The notes beneath the pieces were generated by a model, which did no database searches, was not told the DNA's origin, and saw nothing but the letters and a program-made list of their open reading frames with translations. From Carettochelys insculpta (taxonomy: Eukaryota > Chordata > Testudines > Carettochelyidae), in assembly GCF_033958435.1 (NCBI RefSeq), contig NC_134161.1:13144001-13208000 (forward strand): a DNA stretch of 64,000 bases, written 5' to 3'. Both the position numbers and the translations under genes were made by a program. This document shows, piece by piece, positions 11,623-23,599 of the stretch; the first letter of the stretch is position 1, and every line of letters begins with the position of its first letter.

Positions 11623-12579
11623 TAGGAATTGTTCTTCCTTCTGCATGAAGGCAGACCAGCAGGTGATGCTTAGGTCAAAGAAGAAACCATCCAGTTTCTC
11701 CTGCATACTCCAGCAATTTCTCAGGAAATGCAAACAGTGACAGCAGAACCCATTGTGAATGAGTTGCTGCAGAATCGGTGGGGTCAGCACAGGCTGATAC
11801 CAAGGCTGGATATGACCCTCAGTGTTTGAGTCAGTGTAGTGATGACTCCAGTGGAGATGCGGTACCCTGTCCTAGGAGATACAACTGACTGTGTCCAATG
11901 GCTGATGGCTGTGGGTCCTGCTGCTAAGGGTGATAGACATAGAACATGATGGAAGGTTTGGTGGATGTAATTCCTTAGGGGGAAAATGCCCACCTAGCTG
12001 AGAACAAATGTCCTCTGAAACAAGACCATGGATGGTGAAGGTTTGCTTTTGTTGTCAAATCACTGCTAGTTTATTGAAAAATTCTGGTGAAAATTAAAAT
12101 TGTGATAAATAGGGAAACATCTTTTTCCCCCCAAAATGATCACATCCCAGCATAAAAAGACCCTTGTTAGAAGTCTGACCCTGTACATGATGAAGTCAAT
12201 GGATAAATTTACCACTGGCTTCAAAGGAGCAGGAGCAGTCGCTGCATCCCCCATTCCGTGAAGCATTTAAACACATGATTCAATACATCCTTATTCATCA
12301 GTCCACTGTTGTTTTGTGGGCGTGTGCTTTGCTGAGCTGGGGCTTCCAGTAATGCTAGCAGCTTCCTTAACTTGTTGGCATCTGAGCGATCTTGAACTTC
12401 AATTTTAAGGGGTTCGTGAAAACTGCATTAGATGTTGGACTGAAAACTTGACGAGAAAGGGCTATAATATAGGCTAACATAACATGGCAATGCCCAATAG
12501 AAGCAGAATAGAAAGCTATCAACGTTATATGGGAAGAAGCTAAGACTGCTGCAGGAGACCTGGAAAGATGCTGGGCCAT
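11623..12579. other. Intergenic, nothing recognised
   Basis: No repeat or gene is recognisable. Open frames near 11784 and 12066 on the minus strand look random in composition. Confidence 0.45.
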
Positions 12580-12806
12580 TCATGGAGGATAGGTCTATCA
12601 ATGGCTATTAGCCAGGATGGGTAGAAGTGGTGTCCCTCGCCTCTGTTTGTCAGAATCTAGGAATGTGTGACGGGAGGGATCGCTTGATTTATTGCCTGTT
12701 CTGCTCATTCCTCTGGGACACCTGGCATCGGTCACTGTTGGAGGACAGAATCCTGGACTTAGATGGACTTTTGATCTGACCCAGTGTGGCCATTCCTATG
12801 TTCTTG
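12580..12806 (+). mobile_element. CR1 LINE 3' end
   Basis: The last residues of the CR1 ORF region (CTATCAATGGCTATTAGCC) are followed by the CR1 3' UTR. Its hallmarks are CTGGGACACCTGGCATCGG, GATCTGACCCAGTGTGGCC and a terminal ATTCCTATGTTCTT. It lines up with the ending of the larger CR1 copy at 48.0-48.2 kb. It is truncated at the 5' end. Confidence 0.8.
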
Positions 12807-13823
12807 GACTGTGTGAAGGCCATGTGCTCTTCATAAAACAGAGAGGCATAGGAGAGAGGGATGGGAACTATACTATTGTTCGTCAGTATTTTCATGAAAA
12901 CGCACGAACCTTGCAGAATGAAATCCTGCAGAAAAGAGGTCTGAAGCATTGCAAAATAGACAACAGAACTTTAAAAAGGGGGGAATATCCTCCAAGTTCA
13001 CACCATCTTCCCCACAGTTAAACCTTTATGTAACATCAGAGCTATAGGGATCAGTTTCAGGGCTGACGTGACAATGATAAACAAGAGTTATGTAACCTTT
13101 TAAATGATTGGGCTGAAATTACTAGATTTAGAGGAAGAGACAAACAGAAAGAGAAGCCCTTTAGGGACCTTATGTTTCAGATCAATACAGATCATTCAGG
13201 TTGACCTTTTCTCCGAAGCTAATGCAAGTCCTGAATGAAAAAGCTGCTTGAAGAATAGTCTGATAAAAGGAGCTGCCTGTTACACACCATTAATACGAAA
13301 GGGGGAAACTTGCTGTAAGAGCCGTGGCACACTTCTGTCTGAAACAGGGCAGAGCTGTTATTTAATAGTTTAATTTTATGTCAGTTTTGTTTGTTATTAA
13401 AAACATTTCTTAAAATTCTTAAAGCGGGGAGCCAAGTGTAACTCAGCCAGGTCCATTGCCTATCATGGAGCTAGGCCTACTCGGCAAGTGGCCTATGTAC
13501 ATATACATAAAAAAAAATTTCCTGTTTGCCGTTTGCCATCTGGCAAACATTCCCAGTTTTCAGAGTGGGGTTCAACTCAATGTGTCTGGCCCATGTCAAC
13601 CGATTCAGGCTCGCTGGACTCCTGCTCCAGGGTGTTTAACTGCAGTGTAGAGGTTCAAACTTGGGCAGCAACCCGGGTTCTGGAGAGGTGAGCCTGTGCC
13701 CGGTGCAGTTGACACGGGGCACCACAGATATTCATTGCAGTGGAAGCAGGTGCTGGGAAGCCGAGACTGAATTTAGCCCATGCGTTCTGATCTCCTGCAG
13801 TGTTTCATTAGCTCAGTTACTCG
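12807..13823. other. Intergenic, nothing recognised
   Basis: There are no supportable genes or repeats. A short A-rich run near 13510 and AT-rich sequence near 13370-13420 are the only compositional features. Confidence 0.45.
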
Positions 13824-13985
13824 CAGTGTTCTCTCTACTTTTTCCATCCAGGGATGGAATAACTTTTATGTGCACTGAAGCGTGTGTGGTGGATGTGCAC
13901 CATCAATAGAAACACCTGCTGACAGCCGTGGCACCTGAATCTCTTCTGGGTGACTGCCCAAGCACTCAGTTTACAGGGAACCCTA
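13824..13985 (+). mobile_element. hAT MITE family copy B
   Basis: It starts CAGTGTTCTCTCTACTTTTT, keeps the family core GGATGTGCACCATCAATAG, and ends TTTACAGGGAACCCTA. The flanks share GTTAC on both sides (13816 and 13986), the remnant of an 8-bp duplication. Confidence 0.65.
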
Positions 13986-14242
13986 GTTACCGTATTCAAC
14001 TCTGTGTGTTGCTTACTGAATCAGATCAACTAATCCAAATCCCTCCCCAAACAAACTCCAGTTAAGCTCTTTCTCCTCCCTCTTTCATTCTCTGTGATGG
14101 GCGCAAGCCACATCTTTCAAGGGAGAGGAGGGTGAAAGTGAAAGTTTATTGTATCTGTGCATTGCACACCTTATTCTTATCTTTTCAATTGTTTGGTGTT
14201 GTGCTATTTATTGTTTAAATGACAAGACCCTACCTTAACAAA

Positions 14243-14726
14243 AACCAGTCAAGTAGCACTTTAAAGACGAACAAAATAATTTATTAGGTGATGAGCTTTC
14301 ATGGGACAGACCCACTTCTTCAGATCTATGGCCTTATGAGAACAGACTCAATATATAAATCACAGAGGTCCAAAAATTGTTATCAAGGTTGACAAATCAG
14401 AAAAATTGTTACCACGGTTGGCAAATCAGATAGAAGAGCAGAGAGAGCGGGGTGTGGGGTGCAGATGTAAGTGTTAGGTCAAATATCAAAGTAAATTAGT
14501 GTGTCCTTGTTATGGTTCAGGTAATTGCTGTCCCTTGTTCAAACCATGTGTTAATGTGTCAAATTTGAATATGAATGTTAGTTCCAAGCATTCCGTCTGT
14601 AGATCGTGTGGGTCTGTCCCATGAAAGCTCGTCACCTAATAATTATTTTGTTAGTCTTTAAAGTGCGACAGGACTGCTTGTTTGTTTTGACAGAATGCAG
14701 ACTAACACAGCTAGCTCTGTGTTACT
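14243..14726 (-). mobile_element. Penelope-like fold-back unit 4 (long loop)
   Basis: Two inverted arms of about 72 nt (14243-14313 and 14609-14680) flank roughly 290 nt of unassigned sequence. The outer end (on the minus strand, CTAGCTGTGTTAGTCTGC) is on the right only. The left arm encodes a full hammerhead-like core on the minus strand. The loop is AT-rich without an open frame. The hexamer AAGACC occurs on both flanks but is too short to count as a secure duplication. Confidence 0.65.
14285..14330 (-). ncRNA. Hammerhead-like ribozyme motif
   Basis: On the minus strand the sequence reads CTGAAGA (complement of 14317-14323), then A and a stem GTGGG-TCTGT-CCCAT, then GAAA (complement of 14297-14300), then GCTCATCACC. 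All invariant hammerhead core positions (CUGANGA and GAAA) are present. The last stem II pair is G-U, explainable by CpG decay of CAC-GAAA. Stem III would be minimal, as in the reduced hammerheads known from Penelope-like retroelements. An extra A sits between CUGAAGA and stem II. Self-cleavage is untested. Confidence 0.45.
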
Positions 14727-14799
14727 AAGACCATAGAGTACTCTAGGAATTCCTAGAGGTGGGATTCTGAGACATTTAAATCGGGATTTGGCCTCATGA

Positions 14800-14950
14800 G
14801 GTCCATGATCTCTGCCACCAATTTATGTGACTTGAATAAGTCTCTTCTGCAGTCTGTGTATCCCTATCTGTAAAATGAGGATAAAGAAAGTTACCTATGG
14901 TTGCAAACTTCTTTGAGCTCTTGAAATGAAAGGTGCTATGAAAAAGTAAA
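14800..14950 (+). repeat. MIR-type ancient SINE
   Basis: The order is that of the MIR core: TGTGACTTGAATAAGTC, then CTATCTGTAAAATGAGGATAA, then TTTGAGCTCTTGAAATGAAAGGTGCTATG. It matches the 3' half of the MIR/CORE-SINE consensus as I recall it. Confidence 0.65.
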
Positions 14951-15379
14951 TGCCCACTAAAGGTTGCTGTTCTGAATGTGTTTTCTAAGGGTGGAATTCA
15001 CCCCTCTTCATTTCCCAAGACCCACTGAAGTCCTGGTTTGAGTATGTCAGTGGTGCGCAGGGGTTGTGCTGACCCTCGGCTCAGAATGTTCTGGCTACAT
15101 GTCTTCACTAGTGCCGTGTAGGCACTTGGACACTGCACTGATTTGGCATGGCATCAAATTTAAGTGAGTGGCTTGATCATAGGACTAAGACGATTGTCCC
15201 CACAAACCTGGTTTTATCAGGAGATGCTTCCTGCCACCTTCAACAGGTCAAGGCCCTGAGTCAAGCAAAGAGTTTTAAAATGATCTCCAAGTCATTTTTT
15301 GCATGGTTTAGCTTAACCCTAAACTCTCTTCCACTGAAATGCAGCAGGGGAACAGAATTGGATCCAGGACCACATTTGC

Positions 15380-15580
15380 CAATGTAAGTCATTTAGGAAA
15401 GTCACGCCATCTGTTTGTGCCTCTGTTTCCCTACCCGCCTTCATCTTGTCTACTTAATACCTGCCCTGAAGAGCTTGCAGTCTCTCTTGTGTACACACAG
15501 CACCATGGACAATGGGCCACACTGGGGAGCCACAATCTAGGTGCTACTGTCATGCTAATAATGATGCTTTGGCTGATTAT
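15380..15580 (+). repeat. Decayed MIR-type SINE and 3' tail
   Basis: GTCATTTAGGAAAGTCACGCC and TGCCTCTGTTTCCCTACC resemble the MIR core. The stretch near 15495-15570 (GCACCATGGACAATGGGCC, AGGTGCTACTGTCATGC, AATAATGATG) resembles the common 3' tail of these elements. Divergence is high. Confidence 0.4.
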
Positions 15581-17742
15581 TTGTATCTGCTCCTTTGCTT
15601 GCTTAAGTGACGGCTCAGCAGCGGTGAGGAGTTACTCTGCAGTTTTCTTACAGCAGAAATTTTCTTTTAAAGCCCTTCCTAAGTGATGTCCTTCAAACAT
15701 GGCTATAATAAGCAAGCCATAAAACTGTTGGCTGGGTGGGGGAAGTGTGTAATTAAGGACATATCCAGTATAAATGTATAAAATGTATATATGTCCTATG
15801 AATTTAGTGCTGCTGAAAGATTGATTCAGCCCTGGGGACTGATTTCCCTGCACACGAAGAGGTTAAAGCAGAGCCCGCTGCCGTGCTAGTTTCTCCGCAC
15901 TGCTTCGCCACTGTGCCCCAAACCTGCATTGAAATGATCTAGTGAGCAAGTCGCCTGATGGCCCTGGCAAGACCATCCTCGGAGCTGTCTCCTGAGAATT
16001 CCACTGGGATGGTATCACCAATGCTAGTTGCCATGGTGATGTTTTGAGGGGATGTAGGTGCCTGTGCATCTCAACATAGGGTGCTCAGGGCTGTGCAAAA
16101 TGCTGAAGAAGGGGTGGTTTGTGCCATGGGATCTTGCAGGCAACATATGGAGGCTGGCTGAATTTTTCATGGCTCTGCTCCCAGCAACCAAATTCCAGGT
16201 TTTTAAGAGAGATGTTTCTTTTAAATTCGTGCCAAAAACTGCATTTTAAAAACAAAGTGGGTTATTTTAATTCCTATAAACTCTCACACCCTGACAGATT
16301 ATTCTGATGTGTTCTAAAAACCTGGCATGTGGATTGATATTGTAGATCTCAAGTGACTGCCTGAGGCGAACGGGTCTGACGTGCATACAGCCTAGAAAAA
16401 CAGAAGCTTGGAGTGGGAAGGCTGGCAGATTCCTAATGGCTGGAATGGCAGTGATGATGTCTTCTGAGCGTCTTACGAGAACAACGGAGGCCTCTCGTAG
16501 TTGGCACTAGCAGGTAACCAACACAAGCCTCAAGCGGTAAATGTGTATGCAGCACGTTGATGGATCAAGTGCAATGGGCTGTACTGGGATGGGAGCAGAC
16601 TCAAATACAGAGAGAACTGGTCTGCTCAGGTCAGGTTTTCAGTACCTTCTGTCTCCCCCATTTTCCATTTGGAGCTTTGGAAGATCCTTTCAGATGTTTC
16701 AGATGTTTCTGCTTTTAATGCCCTTTTCTTCACAAAATCAGCCAAACGGACAATGGGCCGCCCACCGCCAGCCTAGGAGACCCCTGGGCACCTATACATG
16801 CTTCTCCAGTTGGCCCGTAACTGGCAGCACCCTCGCTTGCTAATGGCTGAGTGTGTTGCCTCCTCGGTGCTCTCAGCCGTGCCTTTCCCCAAGCCCAGGT
16901 TCACCGGTGTGGCAATGCAGATTTGGCTGCTGAGTCCACAGGATTTTTTCCACTCCAAACCCTACTGGTTGGGTTTTAGGGACACAGATCCAGCCCTAAA
17001 TCTGGCATCCAAACACGCTTCAGACTTCATGATCCAGCCAGATCGGCTGATCCAAATCCATCCCCCAGGTCAGAAGTTGACAGGTGCCCCTTTAGTTCCT
17101 AACACAGTGAATCAAACCACTATTTCCAAACAGACAGTTCAGCAGTCTGAGCCCATCTCTTGATTCAGCATTCCCTGAGACTTGCTTTGGTTTGGTTTTG
17201 CCTTGCCTTTTGTGTTGCAGGTGGGGGTTCTTGCTTTGCTTCACTTTGCCACTGTAGCACATAGAGTGCTTCCACACACGCAGAGGCAGCCTGTAGTATC
17301 ACGTACCAGCACTCTGGGCACAGACGGATTTGTTCTCTGCTAAAACAGCAGGGCAGGCAAAACTATAAGTGAATCAGACCGGGATTTTTTTTTTTCCCCC
17401 AATGTTAATAACAGTTTACTATTCTGTATGTGCATAGCCCTGTTCAGCCAGCCAAGGAGCTAATAGTCCCTCAGCAAGAACTACTATAGGTCTAGAGAGA
17501 CTGATTTATACAAGCGAGAATACATGTGCCAAGACCTGGCAGCAACTTGTTCTCTTTTCTTAACAACTTGGCAAACCCTTTTCTTCTCCTTATCCAAACT
17601 TTTGCCTTTTATAGTCTTTGAATAATGCTTTTTATTTCTGGAAAAAAATGTATATAGTAACGTTTTTCATCTGCCATTTTTCTTCCTTCTCTGAGCTATA
17701 TGTGGCCCAGAGAACCCTAATTGTACCACAGTCAGTTGGTGA
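15581..17742. other. Intergenic, 2.2 kb without a recognised feature
   Basis: I find no host exon or dated repeat. There is a T/C run at 17380-17400. The 121-codon plus-strand frame at 16798-17163 has no recognisable motif. Confidence 0.4.
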
Positions 17743-18045
17743 TTGAACCTACACTTGCATAAACACAGTTGTATGTCCTCTGTCGTGTACGAAGAACACA
17801 CACCCTCTGACACAATGCATGCGTTCTTTCTTGCATGGGCTGAGACATGCATATACACAACACACCTCCACGTGCAAGAACTCTCCGCACACATGCAACA
17901 GTTTACACCTATGCACATGCATACATGCGTGAGTATACAAATACATACCTTGTGCTGTGCACACACATGTATACAGATATGCCCATCTACAATTACTTCT
18001 AAAACTCATCCCCATGCACATGCATGGATTCATGGAGATCAGTGT

Positions 18046-18087
<42 letters not shown>
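17743..18087. repeat. Alternating purine-pyrimidine tract and (CA)n microsatellite
   Basis: From about 17.80 kb the sequence is rich in CACATGCA, ATACACA and similar alternating words. It ends in an uninterrupted CGCGCG-(CA)n run at about 18047-18087. The open frames on both strands here (His/Thr-rich or Cys/Val-rich) are products of the repeat, not genes. Such tracts can adopt Z-DNA. Confidence 0.9.
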
Positions 18088-18090
<3 letters not shown>

Positions 18091-18097
18091 TCCTTGC

Positions 18098-18280
18098 CAG
18101 TGTTCCCTTGAATTTTTTCCATGCGGGGCAGAATAAATTTTATGTTTACTGGGGAATGTGTGGATGTGCACCACCAGTACAGATGGATGCTGCTGGCTAT
18201 GGGCTCTTTGCTAATCAGAAAGGCAGCATTTGTCTCTTTCCTGGATGGCCGCCCAAGTGCTCAGCTTACAGGGAACACTG
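18098..18280 (+). mobile_element. hAT MITE family copy C (best preserved)
   Basis: The copy is 183 bp with terminal inverted repeats CAGTGTTCCCTTGAA and, at the right, ACAGGGAACACTG. The flanking octamers CTCCTTGC (18090-18097) and TTCCCTGC (18281-18288) match at 6 of 8, consistent with an hAT target duplication. No coding capacity. It serves as reference for the other six copies in the window. Confidence 0.75.
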
Positions 18281-18289
18281 TTCCCTGCA

Positions 18290-19860
18290 TGCTGGGCACA
18301 CGCACAGCTCCAAACATGGTCACAGCCCCGTTCCAGTTCCTTGCCCATTTGGACGTGCACGTTTTCGTTTTCTCACACCGGCAGGGACACATTCAGATAG
18401 GGCTGGAGAGACGTGCACGCACACACACCCTACACACGTTCTTAGACACCCTGTCTCACGCAAGCATAGAGATTTATGATTTGTTGTGAGAGTGGAAAAC
18501 AGCTGGGCCAAGTTAATCAAAGGCAGCAGAAGACTTGAAGGCAAAATATTGAAAACCAGCGTCTGGTTGTGGGGTGAGAGTCTGAAAAGCATGATGGTCT
18601 TCTGGCTGCATGCCAATGCAAGATGATGTGTGTCTGGCCACAAGAAACATCAGCGCTGGGTCTGTTTCACCCCAGGAGAGCACTCAGGTGTCAGAGGGGC
18701 AAAATCCATGTGAGTTTGGCCTCCTGCACCCGGGATGTCATTTTGAAGCCCTGCCATTTCAGAGGGACACACTGAGTTGCATAGGCTGGAACCGTAGCAA
18801 AAAGGATTAGAGAGAAATCCCAGCTCCTGCCATAGCTGATCAAAACACTACTTCCCCGTCAGGGCTATTTCTGCCTGTCCTCTGCCAGTGACTAAGATGT
18901 ATTGACTACCACACCAGTACCGCATAGAAAAACATGGTCTTCCTGTGTTACCAGTGACCCAAGCAACTGAGTCTCTGATGTGATACTGATACAGCTGATA
19001 CTGCAGGGCTGGGTGGGTCAAGGGGATAGAACTTTTCACCCTGAGGTCTCTGGTTCAGAGCCAGACAAGACTAGGAGTGACTCTAACCAATTGATGCTTG
19101 TTCTGTGGTCTGCATGGAATGAACGGGTGGGTTCTCAATCCGGTTACTGGGCATCCCTACCACTGTCTGAACTCATTCCCTTCCTGACATTGCGGAAAGC
19201 CTGAGGAGCTGAATGGCCACAGAGTCTTGACTCCCATCATGCCCCGACTTTGGGGTCCCTCCAGTTCAGGATAAGAGCACATCGGCAGAGCAGAATGGAA
19301 AGGATGGTTGCATTACCGTTGTGATACGTGCGTGGCGGCTAAACAGCAGGTCTAATTCTGCAGGGTTGTGGTTTCAGCATGTCTCACAAGTGCCGTAAGG
19401 GCTGCAAAGGGTTGGAAATAATTAACGACAGAGGAAATAATTTCATCTCAGGATTCTGCTGGCTGACGTTGTATGCAATGCTTGATGCCACCAGAAGCTC
19501 AGGCTGGAATTATTTTCATGCAAGTCCCACAGCTGCTGTTTGGCAGCACCATGACTGTTAGAAATGACTGAACTTGATCACTACGTAACGGAGACAACCT
19601 ATATGTGTCCATGAGGCTGAGTGCTCGGGCTCAGTTTATCTTAGCACAGATGAGAACCGCTCCTTTCTCTGCACCTCCCTCTCCTTCTGTCTATCGGCAG
19701 GGCTGCCTCCTCAACTCTGTGATTTCTCTTTTCCCATCTTCCGTATGGGATATGTGACTCTGTAATGACTTCTCTCTTCCCGTCCCCAGACAAGACCTGC
19801 ATCTCCTCATCTCTTGTGTCCTGATTGACTTGGGTCAGGCAAAAAAGTAGCGTGTTTCAT
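18290..19860. other. Intergenic, possible tRNA-derived SINE remnant near 19.0 kb
   Basis: Most of this stretch shows nothing recognisable. Around 19005-19075 the order GGGTCAAGGGGATAGAAC, TTTTCACCCTGAGGTCTC, GGTTCAGAGCC resembles a tRNA-like head with A and B boxes. It may be a short tRNA-derived SINE remnant, but no complete cloverleaf forms. Confidence 0.35.
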
Positions 19861-19864
19861 GTAG

Positions 19865-20290
19865 GACCTGTGGCTTGGAAAAGAGAGGAGGGTCTAGAGA
19901 GAGGGCACTAGACAGGGCCTTGAGACCTGAGAACGAATTGTCCTTGGTCAAGTCACTTAATCTATTCTGCGCCTCAGTTCTCCACAGCACTTCTCTGCCA
20001 ATTGAAGGTGTACTGTGAATAAAATCCACTCGTGATTGTGGGCTGCGCAGACTGACTGCTGTTGGAAGCCAGATAAATATTTGTTGAAAGGTGTGTTGTG
20101 TTCACCTCTGCTGAGTGGCCCTTGGGTTCTATACTCAGCTCTGCCACTGATGACCTGTGTGCTAGTGAGTAAGTTGTGTAACCTCCCTGTTCTCCCTCTT
20201 ACCACATAATCGCCTTTGCCGAGGCACTTGACAATCGTTGGGCAAAAAGCACGGTGCCAAGTATTCTATGCATTATATGCAGAGATCATC
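19865..20290 (+). repeat. Two MIR-type SINE copies in tandem
   Basis: The first copy (about 19865-19985) reads AGAGAGGGCACTAGACAGG, then GGTCAAGTCACTTAATC and GCGCCTCAGTTCTCC. The second (about 20110-20290) reads GAGTGGCCCTTGGGTTCTAT, CAGCTCTGCCACTGATGACC and AAGCACGGTGCCAAG. Both keep the MIR word order in the same orientation. Confidence 0.65.
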
Positions 20291-22956
20291 AATGTGCTGG
20301 CTTGTTAAAAAGCCCATAACTAAAGCTTCTTGTTCAGCTCATTTCTGACGGGGGCTGTTTTGTCTGAGCTTCTGACCTCCTGGTTTTTTGTCGGTAGATG
20401 AGCCTTGGCAGGTATTGAGTATGTGGTGAATGCCGTGTCCGCGAAGACGAAAACCAGCTGCTGCTTCCAGATGTTTGATCCTTCTCTCCTGTTTGTTACA
20501 CTTCAGGATAGGAACCTCTTCAGCTATGAGAGACACTCAACTGTTCAGAGCTCTCGGGGGGTGAGTGGTCTGGTGTGAGGTCAGCAAGCAATGGAAGCTG
20601 AAACAAAGCTTCCCTTTTTGGCAGGGAACTGCTTTGAAGGAACTTGGAACTGTAGCTGTTCTCTATTGTGGGTTGCCTGCTGCCAGACAGTCCAGAGCAT
20701 GAGAGCCTAAGAAGTCCAGAAAGGAGAGCTGCAAATGAGAACTAAGAGCACCCCTGCTCTTTCCAGGCTTGCTCTGCCCTGGCAGCAGGCAACCAAATCC
20801 TGGCTCAATCCCTGCTCAGAACTTAGCCCCTGCAAGTGCTGTCTGTCGGAGCCCAGCAAGAGAATATAGCCCCAAGTCATGTGTAAAGTCAGCTTGGGTG
20901 GCTGCGTCAATGGGGCAGTGATAGAGGCATGGCTGCCGTTTGTGCAGAAATGCCCAAGCTGGCTTTCATCTCGCGAGTTCGGGTACCAGGCGAACGAGGC
21001 CGTGACAACAGGAATCCCAGCACCGACTGGGCAAGTCCGCCCAGAGCCCTGGGTGAGGACTTACATGCCTCAGCGATACTGCAGTGCCTGCTGCTGCCAC
21101 TTCAATGCTCCAGGCCCTGAGCTGGCTTCATTAAAGCTTGCTTGGGTCAGTCTCCATAAGCTGCAGTCCTTTCCCATGAACATGTGGACGGGAGGGATGA
21201 AATGAGGACCAGGGTGATATTATTCTCTGCCTTAGCTTGCACGTGAGTTCTGCTGCCCTATAGTAACCCCATGTGTGTGTCTCAGTTTCCCTGGGCACTG
21301 CATCATTACGTAGATGGGGATGGGGGTTTCGGGTGTCAATATCCTTTATAACATGAGCCTGAAAGAGACTGCAACCAGGTGACATCTTTTGCCTGGGAAG
21401 CAGGACGAAGGCCAGGGGAGGAGCCTGGCTAGGACAAGGAGCTGGCAGTGATCAGTCTCAGCAGGGTCCTGGCTTGGGTCCCCCTTTCCCAAGATAGATG
21501 GTACTGACTGCTGCTTACTTTGCTGACAAGTCTGTTCTACGCTATGTCTCTGTCAAGTAATAAACCTGCTGCTCTCCCTGCGGGATGAGGGCTAAGTCTG
21601 ACTGCAGATGGGGGCGCAGAGCCTGGTGACTCCCCCACACTCCTGTGACAACACAGACACTCAGAGACTTCCACAACTTCGGGACAATTTCCCTGCTTTT
21701 ATTCTGCAGGGCACAGCTTCTGCATTCTGCCTGGGGCTGGCATGATGTGGAGAGCCTCTTCTCAAGGTGTTTCCACTCTGGCTGGCAACAGGGAAGCACA
21801 GGAAACCTGTGTGAGCAGAGACAGCTCTTCAAGAGCCAGCCTCAGTTTGCAGACTCAAGCTGTGGATCAGCAGCCCTGGGACGGCTTGTGTGACCCAACA
21901 TTGGACGGTCTGGGAGGCTCACCTAACTCACGGTAGGAGCCAGCTCTGAGAACTGTGTCATGGAGGACATGGTCACAAGGCAGGAGCTTTTCATTCTAGC
22001 TGGAGGTCATGTCTGATGTGAATTGAAGCGGTTTTTTTCCCAGATTTCAGAGCTGTGGGATAGCTCCCATTATTAATGCTTTTCCACTGTACAGCACAAA
22101 GCTCTCTAATGGCCTGGATCAGGATTGATAGCTCTGCCCCCACAGGGACACTGAGTCACAGAAGTGCCACCACTTGCCCCAGGCTAGAAGCATGTTCATG
22201 GCAAAAGTCTCCTGAGCACCAGTCCTGTGCTTCATCTGCTGGACCTGGCCACATCTGCCGCACAGATAAAGGCTGCTTGCAGAGTTCCGACTCAGAGCGA
22301 GGCCTGAACAATTGCTAGAACTTGAAGGCGATCGTAGGTCTGAGGTTTCACATCAGCCCCCTGCACCTCTGGTCTGGACAGTTTGGTTGCTGCAATAGAC
22401 ACACCTTCAGGAGCAAAGAGCCTAGTTTTTTCCTTTCCCATGCGGGTTAAGCTGCACATCATACAGAGCAGCAATGCTGGTGTAAGACCCCCGAAGAGAA
22501 TTGGCTCTGGACTCCATCCCTCCCACGCACTCAGCTCAGGAGGAACACGGTGCAACGGCCAAATTTCCCCATTAAATGTTGAGTTCCCCCTCCCCGCACC
22601 AACCAAATAAAGCTTGATTGAAAAGAGCCGTTTTCATCTTCAGGGCTGCAATGTTTTGTTCCTTGCTGTGAGTCAATGATTTTTCCAGTCCCTCCCCCAC
22701 GATAAACAAGTGCAGGCTGAGCCTGGCCCAAAGGAAAATGTGATTCCCTGCCACATGCCTCCCCAGGACCAATAATAACCATATGGCTGTTCCCAGACCC
22801 CCTCTTTCCAACTAACAGAGGCACGCGCAAGGATTAGCACTTGTCTGTACATAACAGGGGCTTAACCCAGCGCTGCCTGCAGCTGGGCTGTGCATGCCCA
22901 CTAAACACAGTCCCATGCTGCCACAATCACAGAGCCTCATGCTGGGGTTCTGGTCA
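20291..22956. other. Intergenic, 2.7 kb without a recognised feature
   Basis: No exon, RNA gene or transposon terminus could be supported. Short open frames of up to about 108 codons lie on both strands without known motifs. Confidence 0.4.
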
Positions 22957-23130
22957 GCGTCATCTTATTCCATCCAAGTGTGGTGTAATTTTTGTTATGT
23001 GCACCAAGGCATGTGCAGAAGTGCACCACCCATAGACTTCCTGCCATCAGTGGGAAGCTGTGGGCTAATCATCTGGGCGGCAGTTGCTTCTCTTCTGGAT
23101 GCCTGTCCAAGCGCTCAGCTGACTGGGAAG
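22957..23130 (+). mobile_element. hAT MITE family copy D (diverged)
   Basis: It keeps CCATCCAAGTGTGGTGTAAT, TGTTATGTGCACCAAGGCATG, AGAAGTGCACCACCCATAG, GCTAATCATCTGGGC and CAAGCGCTCAGCTGACTGGG in the order of the reference copy. Both termini are eroded. Confidence 0.6.
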
Positions 23131-23331
23131 GCTGGATAGCTCTTATGAGCTAAGCTAGTTGGGTTGAGCGGGTGCTTGAATGAGGAGAAGCTGTGGAAAA
23201 GGTGCTGAGGTGCATCTGAGATGCTTCTTTATCGCATGCTAAGGCAACCATATGCAATTCTCTATATCTGCAGCAAATACCTTTATTGGGGGACATGAAT
23301 GCAGGGGATTTTTACTTCTCCCACTAGAGCA

Positions 23332-23385
23332 GTGGTTTTCAATCTGTGGTCCAAATGAAAAAGGTTAAAAACTAGTCACTGCTAG
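23332..23385. mobile_element. Miniature hAT remnant
   Basis: A ~54-bp unit starts CAGTGGTTTTCAATCTG and ends TTAAAAACTAGTCACTG, an inverted pair. CTAGAG and CTAGGG flank it. It looks like an internally deleted hAT element. Confidence 0.45.
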
Positions 23386-23599
23386 GGATAGTCCTTGATG
23401 TCCAGCATTACAGCTCCCTTCAGCCAGGGAGCGAAAAGGCAGTGAATCCATCAGTCAGTCCCTAAAGTCTCCACCTGCCCACATTTTGCAAGTGCTCATA
23501 AGCAACTCCAAAGAGGGCAGGGACAAGGCCCGTTAAGCTATTATATCATAAGGTGGTCTTTTAACTGCAGTGACCTCCACCTCCTTTGTAGGTTGAGCT

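Noticed and set aside
17667..18479. Overlapping Cys/Val- and His/Thr-rich frames up to 151 codons
   Set aside because: They are translations of the CA microsatellite and alternating tract plus the adjacent hAT MITE.
19005..19075. tRNA gene
   Set aside because: Box A- and B-like words are present, but no acceptor stem or anticodon arm pairs. At most it is a tRNA-derived SINE remnant.
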